Assembly (NCBI GenBank): GCA_964478995.1
Contig: CAYZJY010000037.1
Coordinates: forward strand, 1-17,683
Length of the DNA: 17,683 nucleotides
Direction: 5' to 3'
From: NZWG01 sp964478995
Lineage (GTDB): Bacteria > Fidelibacterota > Marinisomatia > Marinisomatales > UBA1611
The notes beneath the pieces are model-generated. The model worked only from the letters and a program-made list of their open reading frames with translations, made no database searches and was not told where the DNA came from. Both the position numbers and the translations under genes were made by a program. Below, in pieces: positions 1-7,181 of this stretch (its first letter is position 1; each line of letters opens with the position of its first letter).

Positions 1-634
1 TCGAGATGAAGATAAGATCGTAAGAGGGTTTTTAATTGAGAAAGGCACGGAAGGTTTTACCTCTAGTGACATCCATGGCAAATTAAGTCTGAGGGCATCA
101 ATCACTTCGGAGTTGTCCATGGCCAATGTACGTGTCCCTGATTCCTCTAGGCTGCCTAACGTCAAAGGTCTGAAAGGGCCACTTAGTTGCCTTACTCAGG
201 CTAGATATGGAATAGCATGGGGAATGGTGGGTGCAGCGGTTGACTGCTATAACACTTCTTTGGAATATTCCAAAGAACGTAAACAATTTTCAAAGCCCAT
301 TGCAGGGTATCAGTTGACGCAAGCTAAATTTGCTGAGATGGTAACTCGCATCACGGAATCCCAACTTTTGGTCTATCGATTAGGGAGATTAAAAGATGAA
401 GGCAAGATGAACTTTCAACAGGTCTCACTGGCAAAAAGAAATAATTGTGAGATGGCGCGAAATATTGCGAAGACCTCTAGAGAAATATTAGGTGCCAATG
501 GTGTCACAGAAGATTACTCACCTATCAGGCACATGGCTAATATAGAATCAGTATATACTTATGAGGGTACCCATGAGATGCATACACTGATTCTTGGGCA
601 AGAGGTCACTGGTATCGCAGCATATGATTCCTAG
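1..634 (+). CDS. gcdH: Glutaryl-CoA dehydrogenase, C-terminal part (5' end outside window)
   Basis: FAD-dependent acyl-CoA dehydrogenase that oxidises and decarboxylates glutaryl-CoA to crotonyl-CoA in lysine/tryptophan and related degradation. The frame is open from base 2, giving 210 visible residues, about half of the usual ~390. An internal TTG near 113 is not the real start, because homologous sequence continues upstream to the edge. Visible signatures include WSLRAS-like 'KLSLRASIT' (residues 27-35), the family-typical 'ARYGIAWG' (67-74), 'RKQF' (93-96), 'GRLKDEGK' (128-135), and the catalytic-base motif 'YEGTHE' with Glu188 (equivalent to human Glu370). The substrate-carboxylate arginine lies in the missing N-terminal half, so glutaryl specificity rests on overall similarity. 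It stands 43 bp ahead of the metallophosphoesterase gene. A perfect 22-bp palindrome lies inside the coding sequence at 256-277. Confidence 0.9.
   Translation, partial: RDEDKIVRGFLIEKGTEGFTSSDIHGKLSLRASITSELSMANVRVPDSSRLPNVKGLKGPLSCLTQARYGIAWGMVGAAVDCYNTSLEYSKERKQFSKPIAGYQLTQAKFAEMVTRITESQLLVYRLGRLKDEGKMNFQQVSLAKRNNCEMARNIAKTSREILGANGVTEDYSPIRHMANIESVYTYEGTHEMHTLILGQEVTGIAAYDS
256..277. repeat. Perfect 22-bp palindrome inside gcdH
   Basis: Each 11-base arm reads TTCTTTGGAAT and is followed directly by its exact reverse complement, with no spacer. It lies in the codons for Ser-Leu-Glu-Tyr-Ser-Lys-Glu of the acyl-CoA dehydrogenase. It may be a chance product of codon choice or a dyad recognised by a DNA-binding protein. 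No function is assigned. Confidence 0.6.
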
Positions 635-677
635 CCGGATTAGTTTTTAAAACCAAATTTATTTGATTTAAAATAAC

Positions 678-1844
678 ATGTTCTTTTTTATTGCGATTGC
701 TATTCTTTGGCTGATTCATGGTTATGTTGCATGGAGGGTCATCCCTACTTTAGGATTACTTCCATCGCAAACCCTATTAGGATATGTCTTCGTTTTCTTA
801 TTGAGTCTATTACCCATTCTCCCAATCTTACTTCGTATGAGTGGCAATGAGACAAAGATGATAGATCGTATCTCTTTATTGGGTTATACAACTCTAGGTT
901 TTTTTGTTTTATCATTTTTCATTTTTATCCTAAAGGACCTTTTTGCTCAAGCCATGACTCTCTTTGGGTATTTATTTAATTCCGAACAAAGCATCGATGA
1001 TTCAAAAAGGGAATTCATGAAGAAAGGTTTAACAATAGGAGTCATTGGGATTTCTGGCATGGGAAGTACATATGGATTTTATTCATCTCGAAAAGGTCCT
1101 ACGGTCATTGATCAGGATATATTTATTGAATCTTTACCAGATCAGTTTGACAATTTTTCAATTGCACAGATCTCTGATCTACATGTAGGTCCAACCATAA
1201 AAATCAAATACGTTGATAATGTTTTAAAAAAACTCGAGCATGTAAACCCTGATCTCATAGCGGTGACAGGGGACCTTGTGGATGGTTCTGTAAAGCATCT
1301 TTCAAAAGACCTACAGCCTTTTAAAGACATGGTCGCAAGTCATGGTACCTTTTTTGTGACAGGAAACCATGAATATTATTCAGGTGTCGATCCATGGCTT
1401 GACGAGACAGATAGGCTCGGTATGACAAATCTAATTAATGAAAATAGATTAATATCTAAAGAGGGTGCCCAAATTGCTTTGGCAGGAATCACAGATTTTA
1501 GGGCCCATCAAATAAAAAAAGGCCATAGGTCTGATCCAGGAAAGGCACTGAGGGGCATTGATGAAGATATGGTCAAGGTCATGCTAGCACACCAACCTAA
1601 TAGCATCCACGCTGTTCATCAGGCGGGAGTTGATCTTCAATTGTCAGGCCATACACATGGTGGACAGTTTTGGCCATTCACATATCCTACAAAACTTGCA
1701 AACGCATACCTTGCAGGACACTATGATCATGAGGGTACTCAGATCTATGTTAACAGAGGTACTGGTTACTGGGGGCCTCCTTTAAGAATAGGAGTACCAG
1801 CAGAGATCACACTAATACGCCTAAAGAAGAAAGTGGTTTTATAG
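678..1844 (+). CDS. Membrane-anchored calcineurin-like metallophosphoesterase (YkuE/YaeI type)
   Basis: A predicted two-metal phosphoesterase on an N-terminal membrane anchor. Three hydrophobic segments lie at about residues 2-20, 32-52 and 66-90, and another short one at 118-130 follows 'KREFMKKG' (110-117), a Tat-like motif with only one arginine. The catalytic domain (about 158-388) carries the full metal-ligand set: Asp167-x-His169, Gly198-Asp199, GNHE 229-232, His305 and GHTH 324-327. The family includes YkuE, YaeI and LpxG-like enzymes that cleave phosphoesters or pyrophosphates of lipids or nucleotides, so the substrate cannot be named. The length of 388 aa is normal for the membrane-anchored subgroup. 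The ATG at 678 has no strong ribosome-binding site, but the hydrophobic N-terminus beginning there fits the family. Confidence 0.88.
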   Translation: MFFFIAIAILWLIHGYVAWRVIPTLGLLPSQTLLGYVFVFLLSLLPILPILLRMSGNETKMIDRISLLGYTTLGFFVLSFFIFILKDLFAQAMTLFGYLFNSEQSIDDSKREFMKKGLTIGVIGISGMGSTYGFYSSRKGPTVIDQDIFIESLPDQFDNFSIAQISDLHVGPTIKIKYVDNVLKKLEHVNPDLIAVTGDLVDGSVKHLSKDLQPFKDMVASHGTFFVTGNHEYYSGVDPWLDETDRLGMTNLINENRLISKEGAQIALAGITDFRAHQIKKGHRSDPGKALRGIDEDMVKVMLAHQPNSIHAVHQAGVDLQLSGHTHGGQFWPFTYPTKLANAYLAGHYDHEGTQIYVNRGTGYWGPPLRIGVPAEITLIRLKKKVVL

Positions 1845-1890
1845 TTTATTAGATATAATTTGTAGCGTCTTAAATAAAAACATATCTCTA

Positions 1891-1913
1891 ATATTATTGA
1901 TTTAAAATAATAT
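1891..1913. repeat. A/T-only inverted repeat upstream of the asparaginase gene
   Basis: Eight-base arms ATATTATT (1891-1898) and AATAATAT (1906-1913) flank a 7-base loop. It sits 16 bases before the next start codon. The stem has no G or C and no T-run follows, so it is not a convincing terminator. An operator or chance AT-rich symmetry is equally possible. Confidence 0.35.
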
Positions 1914-1929
1914 ACAAAATAGGCATAAA

Positions 1930-2880
1930 ATGAAGAGAAGAAAGTTTTTGATGGCTGGGCTAGCAAGCACAGCATCGCCAATGATCCTTGCAAAATCAAA
2001 TAGATTGAATAAAAACATAAATAATCCTGTAATACTCTCAACATGGAATTTTGGTCTGCCTGCAAATGAGGAGGCCATGAGTGCATTAAATAGTGGAGGG
2101 ACTGCAATGGATGCCGCAGAAGCAGGTGCTAGGCATGCTGAGTCTGATATAGAAAATAATTCTGTTGGATATGGGGGTCTTCCGGATGAACTTGGCCATG
2201 TGACCCTTGATGCTTGTGTGATGGACTCAACCGGGAATGCAGGATCAGTTGCATTCTTGCAGGACATAAAACATCCCATTTCAGTTGCGCGAAAGGTAAT
2301 GGAAGATACAAAACATGTGATGCTTGTTGGTGAGGGCGCAAAGCAATTTGCCATATCAAAAGGTTTTAAAGAAGTAAACCTTTTAACAGAGAAGTCAGAA
2401 AATGAATGGAAAAAGTGGTTAAAAGAAAGACGCGAAATGACCCCACATGAGACCCATGATACATTATCTGTTTTAGTTCAAGATAAGAAAGGGAATCTCG
2501 CTGGTGCTTGTACAACAAGTGGTTGGGCATATAAGATGCATGGTAGAGTTGGAGATAGTCCAATCATTGGCGCTGCTTTATTTGTTGATAATGAAGTTGG
2601 TTGTGCAGCAGCAACTGGTCTTGGTGAAGAAGTCATAAAATCAACAGGTAGTTTCCTCGTTGTTGAACTAATGCGCCAAGGCTATAAACCCAGTGAGGCA
2701 TGCAAAGAGGCTTTGAATCGGGTCATTAGAGCCCATGGCGGGAACCCTGATTTTCAAATTGGATATATTGCTCTTAGAAAGGATGGTGAGGTTGGTTCGG
2801 CTTGTTTAAAATGGTCTTTTGATTATGCAGTTCATAAGAATGGTGAAAACAAATTACATACCATTAAAGGGATGCTATAA
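1930..2880 (+). CDS. Exported N4-(beta-N-acetylglucosaminyl)-L-asparaginase (glycosylasparaginase) family protein
   Basis: An N-terminal nucleophile hydrolase that should self-cleave into alpha and beta chains and hydrolyse the amide of Asn-linked GlcNAc or related beta-aspartyl compounds. It is 316 aa, close to the usual 300-345. The N-terminus 'MKRRKFLMAGLAST' has twin arginines followed by a hydrophobic, small-residue stretch to about residue 21, which looks like a Tat signal and implies a periplasmic enzyme. The autocleavage and nucleophile site is His176-Asp177-Thr178. Downstream are the substrate-binding 'HGRVGDSP' (204-211) and the 'AAATG' oxyanion/substrate loop (226-230), both typical of glycosylasparaginases rather than plant-type asparaginases. 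The gene lies 85 bp behind the phosphoesterase and faces the convergent dockerin gene. Isoaspartyl aminopeptidase activity is an alternative. Confidence 0.87.
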   Translation: MKRRKFLMAGLASTASPMILAKSNRLNKNINNPVILSTWNFGLPANEEAMSALNSGGTAMDAAEAGARHAESDIENNSVGYGGLPDELGHVTLDACVMDSTGNAGSVAFLQDIKHPISVARKVMEDTKHVMLVGEGAKQFAISKGFKEVNLLTEKSENEWKKWLKERREMTPHETHDTLSVLVQDKKGNLAGACTTSGWAYKMHGRVGDSPIIGAALFVDNEVGCAAATGLGEEVIKSTGSFLVVELMRQGYKPSEACKEALNRVIRAHGGNPDFQIGYIALRKDGEVGSACLKWSFDYAVHKNGENKLHTIKGML

Positions 2881-2961
2881 TTCTTCAGGAGTATTCATAA
2901 ACTAATAAATTAAATTGTATATTGATCTGGTCTAGAAAATAAATGTAAAATTTTTACTGAA

Positions 2962-4344
2962 TTACCAATCCAAAATTATATTTGATATTAGAATTAAGTC
3001 AAAAACATCAACAGATTCATCGAAATTAACATCGGCCCTACTAAGTTCATTTTCATCCAAACTCAAATTCCCAATAAGATAACCAATGACCTGCAACATG
3101 TCCGATACTGAAATGACACCATCATTGTTTATGTCACCTAATAAACTTTGGTACTGATCTACAACTTTAATTACCTCTCTTAGGGTTATCTCCGCTGCTT
3201 GGCGGACTGTATCCCAATCAATCAAACCACCTACATGGACGTGTCCTGCAACTATGCATGGTATATTCAAAGAATCCATTCTTGCTTTATGCCAAACCCC
3301 ATGGTATCCCATGAATTCAGATAAATAGGCACCTGCACCCTGTGTATAATCAATGTAGGGTGTAAGACCTAATCCAGAATCCTCTATCTTTGAAACTATG
3401 CTATCCATCGGGAGACTAGAGTATCTTCTAGTGAGTACAGGAACGGAAGAATCAGGAGGAGTAGGGGTAGGATAGTATGGATCAGTAAAATCAGCAGTCC
3501 AATAAAAATAGTTAAAATATTGCCACTCTAATTCCCAACTATAATCAATATATCCTCTGCTAAAAGTGATAATTGCAATGGGGTTTATGCTATCAACAAT
3601 ATTCCACCAGTCTTCAGAGGTATCTTGATAATCAACCTCTAGATCACCATAACCTTGTCCACATGACTCACAATCAGGTTCTGTAAAGATAGGGAAATAG
3701 GATACAATGTCATAGCCTCTATTCTCCCAGTCTTCACCAATCCAACCATCTGGATTAAGTAAATGATTTTGACTAAATGCTCTAATTGCTTCATTTGATG
3801 GAGGCCAATATCCTGTTAATAATATTTTGTTATTTTGCTCTCTATGAAAATTTCTGTAGGTTATTTTTGGAACAAGAGATTTTTTATTTCGTTCGCTTGG
3901 TTTAATAATGGATCCTAGATGGTTCTTTGGCAAACTTGAATGCGAAATGGATAATTCAACAAGGATATTTTTTGATCTCATTTGTCCAGTAATGATTTGC
4001 CCACTGTCTCGAAATTCCTTTTTTGTATATGGTCCTACCCATCCGTGGTTGTTAAGATCGATAAAATAAAGTATGGCACTTTCATCAAAAATAGAATCCA
4101 ATATAATGAAATGAACAGGTTCATCGTTGTCAAGAACGAGTTCTAATAAATATAGTTCATCATGTTTTTCTGATATGGGTGTAACCTGGTCAAATAAATG
4201 ATCATTAAATTCTTTTGGTACTTGAATATTCAATTTTTTTATGGGTTCAGTTATCGCAATGTCAAAATAACGAGGCATACCAGTTGGTAATTCCTGGGCT
4301 TGTGTAACCCCTAGTAAAATGATCATGAAGGATATGCGTATCAT
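2962..4344 (-). CDS. Secreted pyroglutamyl-peptidase-like (C15 fold) protein with C-terminal dockerin-type repeats
   Basis: A 460-aa exported protein. Residues 1-16 look like a Sec signal, with likely cleavage after Ala16. Residues 20-165 match nothing I recognise. Residues 172-372 resemble pyroglutamyl peptidase I: 'ILLTGYWPP' (174-182) matches the N-terminal beta strand, Glu273 with Asn278 fits the ERVAIN-type catalytic Glu motif, 'GAYLSEF' (338-344) aligns with the G-x-Y-L-C-N nucleophile loop, and 'AGHVHVGG' (366-373) with the catalytic-His motif. At the nucleophile position the residue is Ser342, not Cys. Residues 402-460 form two calcium-binding dockerin-like repeats, with ligands Asp404/Asn406/Asp408/Asp415 and Asp438/Asn440/Asp442/Asp449. 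The gene is last in the operon, 8 bp after birA. The fold assignment is by motif only. Activity could be lost, changed, or directed at another substrate. Confidence 0.6.
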   Translation of the reverse strand: MIRISFMIILLGVTQAQELPTGMPRYFDIAITEPIKKLNIQVPKEFNDHLFDQVTPISEKHDELYLLELVLDNDEPVHFIILDSIFDESAILYFIDLNNHGWVGPYTKKEFRDSGQIITGQMRSKNILVELSISHSSLPKNHLGSIIKPSERNKKSLVPKITYRNFHREQNNKILLTGYWPPSNEAIRAFSQNHLLNPDGWIGEDWENRGYDIVSYFPIFTEPDCESCGQGYGDLEVDYQDTSEDWWNIVDSINPIAIITFSRGYIDYSWELEWQYFNYFYWTADFTDPYYPTPTPPDSSVPVLTRRYSSLPMDSIVSKIEDSGLGLTPYIDYTQGAGAYLSEFMGYHGVWHKARMDSLNIPCIVAGHVHVGGLIDWDTVRQAAEITLREVIKVVDQYQSLLGDINNDGVISVSDMLQVIGYLIGNLSLDENELSRADVNFDESVDVFDLILISNIILDW

Positions 4345-4352
4345 TAATAACT

Positions 4353-5111
4353 CTATTTTAGTGTAATTGAGGGGAAGGTAAGAGGCTTGTTCTTAATGTC
4401 AATTAATGCATGACCTTTTTCATTTATGCCTTTGAATATGCCAGTATGCTCTGAATTATCATGATGAAAAGCAACTTTTCTATTCAAATGTGAACAATAA
4501 CTCTCCCAAAGTTTGAAATTTGAAGTGAGGTCATCCATCAACTGCTCAAAATAAGTTGTCAAGATAGCACAGACTAATTCTCTTTGGTTGGTGTGTCCGG
4601 TCTCAATGGATAGCGATGTTGAAGAGGATCTGAGATCTTCTGGAAAATCATTTTCAGTTTCATTGATGTTGAGACCAACGCCAATGACCATGCTCTGGAC
4701 CATATTTTCCGACACTCTACTTTCGCAGAGAATCCCTCCACATTTTCTCTCTCCAATAAAAATATCATTTGGCCATTTCAAATTAGGTGTAGCACCTCTG
4801 TTCTCTAATGCCTTCGCAACAGAAACACCAACGGTAATTGGTATCAATTCAGCTTCTTTAATTGACATGGGTTGAGTTAGTATTATGGACATTGCGAGTC
4901 CTTTGCTAGGGCCCATGAACCACGAATTATTATTTCGTCCTTTCCCTTTGTATTGGTTATCAGTGATAACGATCATTCCATGGCTGGCGTTATTTTCTTT
5001 GATCAGTTCCCATGATTCCATATTAGTTGACTCTAATCGCTGGTAGTACTCAACCTCTTTTCCAAATTGTTTGGTTCTAAGATTCGTTTGAATGAGATTA
5101 GTGAAAATCAT
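4353..5111 (-). CDS. birA: Biotin--[acetyl-CoA carboxylase] ligase, catalytic type without DNA-binding domain
   Basis: Activates biotin to biotinyl-AMP and transfers it to the carrier lysine of biotin-dependent carboxylases. At 252 aa it begins directly in the catalytic domain ('EYYQRLESTN', 21-30), so it lacks the helix-turn-helix of E. coli BirA and should not act as a repressor. Seen motifs are the adenylate loop 'GKGRNNNSW' (56-64), 'KWPND' (112-116), 'KCGGILCE' (123-130) and 'GVGLNIN' (144-150), with a small SH3-like C-terminal domain from about 210. It starts 2 bp after the PAP2-like gene and shares an operon with methylmalonyl-CoA mutase. That suits a cell using biotin-dependent propionyl-CoA carboxylase, although no carboxylase gene is in the window. 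No clear ribosome-binding site is visible, so translational coupling is likely. Confidence 0.9.
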   Translation of the reverse strand: MIFTNLIQTNLRTKQFGKEVEYYQRLESTNMESWELIKENNASHGMIVITDNQYKGKGRNNNSWFMGPSKGLAMSIILTQPMSIKEAELIPITVGVSVAKALENRGATPNLKWPNDIFIGERKCGGILCESRVSENMVQSMVIGVGLNINETENDFPEDLRSSSTSLSIETGHTNQRELVCAILTTYFEQLMDDLTSNFKLWESYCSHLNRKVAFHHDNSEHTGIFKGINEKGHALIDIKNKPLTFPSITLK

Positions 5112-5113
5112 CT

Positions 5114-5740
5114 TTACAAGAATAAGTAGGTTAATTCTAAAAATGCTAGCCCCATGGCAAGAATTGTCCCTACAATTACTTGGGATGGTGAATGTGCTTT
5201 CAATACCACGCGAGAAATTGAAAGCAGCATTACTGTAAATCCCATGGCCAAAGGATATTCAAATCCTGCTAGCCATAGAGCGACAATTGGTCCACCTAAA
5301 CCTATCATATGTATGGATATCTTCCAAAACATTGTGATTCGCCAAACTATTGCAGTGTTCAATGCATAACAGAACATCAATCCTCTTACCATAGGTGGTG
5401 CCTCAAAATACGTCAATAATAAAAAGCCTAGTGCGTTATAGATCGCAGCGATCGCAAGGAGTTGGATACGTTGTTCCTTTATAGGTGCATCGAGAGAAGA
5501 TATTTTACCCAAGCGCTTGAAAAAAATTATTGTAATCAATGGAAGCACATTAGTAAAGAAAATAGATGTTAGAAAAAGGGGATATTTTATGTCTATTGTT
5601 ACATCAGAATAAATTATAATGCCAAAACTTAGAGGAGCAACAAGCAGTGGATTTATTATGGCAGAAATTATTTTAGAAACAGTTTTCAAAGGATTATCAA
5701 TATTCTCCGAACACCAATCGAAGTACGTCAGATATCTCAC
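5114..5740 (-). CDS. PAP2-like integral membrane protein (degenerate phosphatase motifs)
   Basis: About 208 aa with five to six hydrophobic segments. The end of a PAP2 (type 2 phosphatidic acid phosphatase) active site is visible: 'KISIHM' with His144 in the place of PSGH, then Ser176-Arg177-x5-His183. The aspartate that normally follows the last His is Gln187, and the first K-x6-RP motif is replaced by 'KEQR' (88-91). It belongs to the short PAP2-related group seen in Bacteroidota-like genomes, and lipid-phosphate phosphatase activity is plausible but unproven. The open frame begins with GTG at 5740, overlapping the mutase 3' end by 44 bp. A TTG just after the mutase stop is another possible start, so the first ~18 residues are uncertain. 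The stop lies 2 bp before birA. Confidence 0.65.
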   Translation of the reverse strand: MRYLTYFDWCSENIDNPLKTVSKIISAIINPLLVAPLSFGIIIYSDVTIDIKYPLFLTSIFFTNVLPLITIIFFKRLGKISSLDAPIKEQRIQLLAIAAIYNALGFLLLTYFEAPPMVRGLMFCYALNTAIVWRITMFWKISIHMIGLGGPIVALWLAGFEYPLAMGFTVMLLSISRVVLKAHSPSQVIVGTILAMGLAFLELTYLFL

Positions 5741-7181
5741 CCAAAGTACACTTATTTTTTACACAATCAATAATCATCGGCATTACATTTTCTTTTCCTT
5801 TGGCGGTTTTTTGTAGTGAACTTAGTGAATCTTGAACCTTATCATTGTCTCTTGAAAGTTTGGCTTTCTTCAAATTCTCTATTTGTTTATCCACCTGGTC
5901 AGGATCTATTCCAAGTAAATCTTGTTCAAAATTTTCTTCCTTTTTATGGATATTCACACCAACAATAAGTTTCTCTTTGTTCTCTATTTCTTTTTGATAT
6001 TCGTATGCACTCCTTGTTATCTCATTTGCGATAAAACCACTATCGATAGCCTCTATTGCTCCACCAATGTGATCAATATGCTCGATGATTTTCATGGCAT
6101 TGTCATAAAGTCTTTGTGTTAGTTCTTCGATCAAATAACTTCCCCCAAATGGGTCAGGGTGTTCAGTAATCCCACTTTCCAATGCAATGATCTGCTGTGT
6201 CCTTAAGGCTAATTGTGCTGCATCCTCAGAAGGAAGGGCAAGTGCTTCATCTCTGCTATTTGTGTGTAGGGATTGGGTGCCACCCAATACAGCGGAAAGT
6301 GCCTGGATAGTTGTTCTCACAACATTATTATCAATTTGATTAGCAGTCAGCGTGGAACCCCCGGTTTGTGTGTGAAATCTACAATAAAGAGCTTTTTCAT
6401 TTATTACAGAAAAACGGTCTCTCATGATAGTTGCCCATAATTTCCTTGCTGCTCTAAATTTTGATATCTCTTCTAAAAAACCATTATGAGCATTAAAAAA
6501 GAATGATAACCTAGAGCCAAAGTTATTTGGATCAAGACCTTTATCGATTGCTGCTTGGACATAGGCAATGGCATTTGCAAATGTGAATGCTAATTCTTGC
6601 TCTGCTGTGCTACCTGCTTCTCTCATGTGATAGCCTGATATTGATATTGTGTTCCAGTTCGGAACGTGACTCTCGCAGAATTCCATCACATCGGTGACCA
6701 ACCTCATTGATGCTTTCGGTGGGTAGATATATGTTCCTCTTGCAGAGTATTCCTTGAGGATGTCATTTTGAATCGTTCCACTCAATCTCTCTAGTGGTAC
6801 ATCTTGTCTTTCGGCCGTAACAATATACAAGGCCAATAGCATTGGAGCAGTTGCATTAATGGTCATTGATGTAGACACGGTATTCAATGGTATGTCTTTG
6901 AATAATCTCTCCATGTCATCCAGGATGGAGATAGGAACACCTACCTTCCCAACTTCACCCTTTGCCATTAGATGGTCAGAGTCATACCCGATCTGAGTAG
7001 GGAGATCAAAGGCAACAGAGAGTCCGGTTACGCCATCTTCAAGTAGTTTAAGAAAACGTTTGTTTGAATCATCAGCGGAAGTAAACCCTGCATATTGGCG
7101 CATTGTCCATGTCCTTTCACCATACATGTTTTTGTAAATACCTCTAGTATATGGAAATTCGCCTGGGTTTTCTTTCTTCAT
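5697..7181 (-). CDS. Methylmalonyl-CoA mutase family, large (catalytic) subunit without B12-binding domain
   Basis: Catalyses adenosylcobalamin-dependent interconversion of (R)-methylmalonyl-CoA and succinyl-CoA. At 494 aa it contains only the substrate-binding TIM-barrel half, so a separate ~130-aa cobalamin subunit must be encoded elsewhere. Substrate-discriminating residues can be read. Tyr30 in 'TMRQYAGF' and Arg148 in 'ARGTYIYPP' match the Tyr and Arg that bind the methylmalonyl carboxylate, whereas isobutyryl- and 2-hydroxyisobutyryl-CoA mutases have Phe/Ile and Gln at these places. The catalytic-site His185 is in 'SGYHMREAG'. The chain begins right at 'PGEFPYTRG', so the ~30-50 N-terminal residues usual in this family are missing. 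An in-frame stop 13 codons upstream leaves no room for them. The start ATG overlaps the preceding TerB/DnaJ gene's stop by 4 bp (ATGA). Confidence 0.85.
   Translation of the reverse strand: MKKENPGEFPYTRGIYKNMYGERTWTMRQYAGFTSADDSNKRFLKLLEDGVTGLSVAFDLPTQIGYDSDHLMAKGEVGKVGVPISILDDMERLFKDIPLNTVSTSMTINATAPMLLALYIVTAERQDVPLERLSGTIQNDILKEYSARGTYIYPPKASMRLVTDVMEFCESHVPNWNTISISGYHMREAGSTAEQELAFTFANAIAYVQAAIDKGLDPNNFGSRLSFFFNAHNGFLEEISKFRAARKLWATIMRDRFSVINEKALYCRFHTQTGGSTLTANQIDNNVVRTTIQALSAVLGGTQSLHTNSRDEALALPSEDAAQLALRTQQIIALESGITEHPDPFGGSYLIEELTQRLYDNAMKIIEHIDHIGGAIEAIDSGFIANEITRSAYEYQKEIENKEKLIVGVNIHKKEENFEQDLLGIDPDQVDKQIENLKKAKLSRDNDKVQDSLSSLQKTAKGKENVMPMIIDCVKNKCTLGEISDVLRLVFGEY

Noticed and set aside
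663..1910. A 14-bp exact repeat TTGATTTAAAATAA at 663-676 and 1897-1910, both before + strand genes.
   Set aside because: In an AT-rich window of this size one such 14-mer pair is expected by chance, and spacing to the start codons differs (1 versus 19 bases).
1902..2354. 150-aa open frame on the minus strand opposite the asparaginase gene.
   Set aside because: It mirrors a well-supported gene, has biased Cys/Ser/Phe content and no domain, and extends into the promoter region.
2881..2961. GTAAAATTTTTAC near 2945-2957 as a bidirectional terminator between convergent genes.
   Set aside because: The arms have no loop and no G/C pairs beyond the ends, so no stable hairpin can form.
5440..5465. 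GCGATCGC, the HIP1 octamer abundant in cyanobacteria.
   Set aside because: I noticed only one copy, inside a coding region, and gene content does not fit cyanobacteria.
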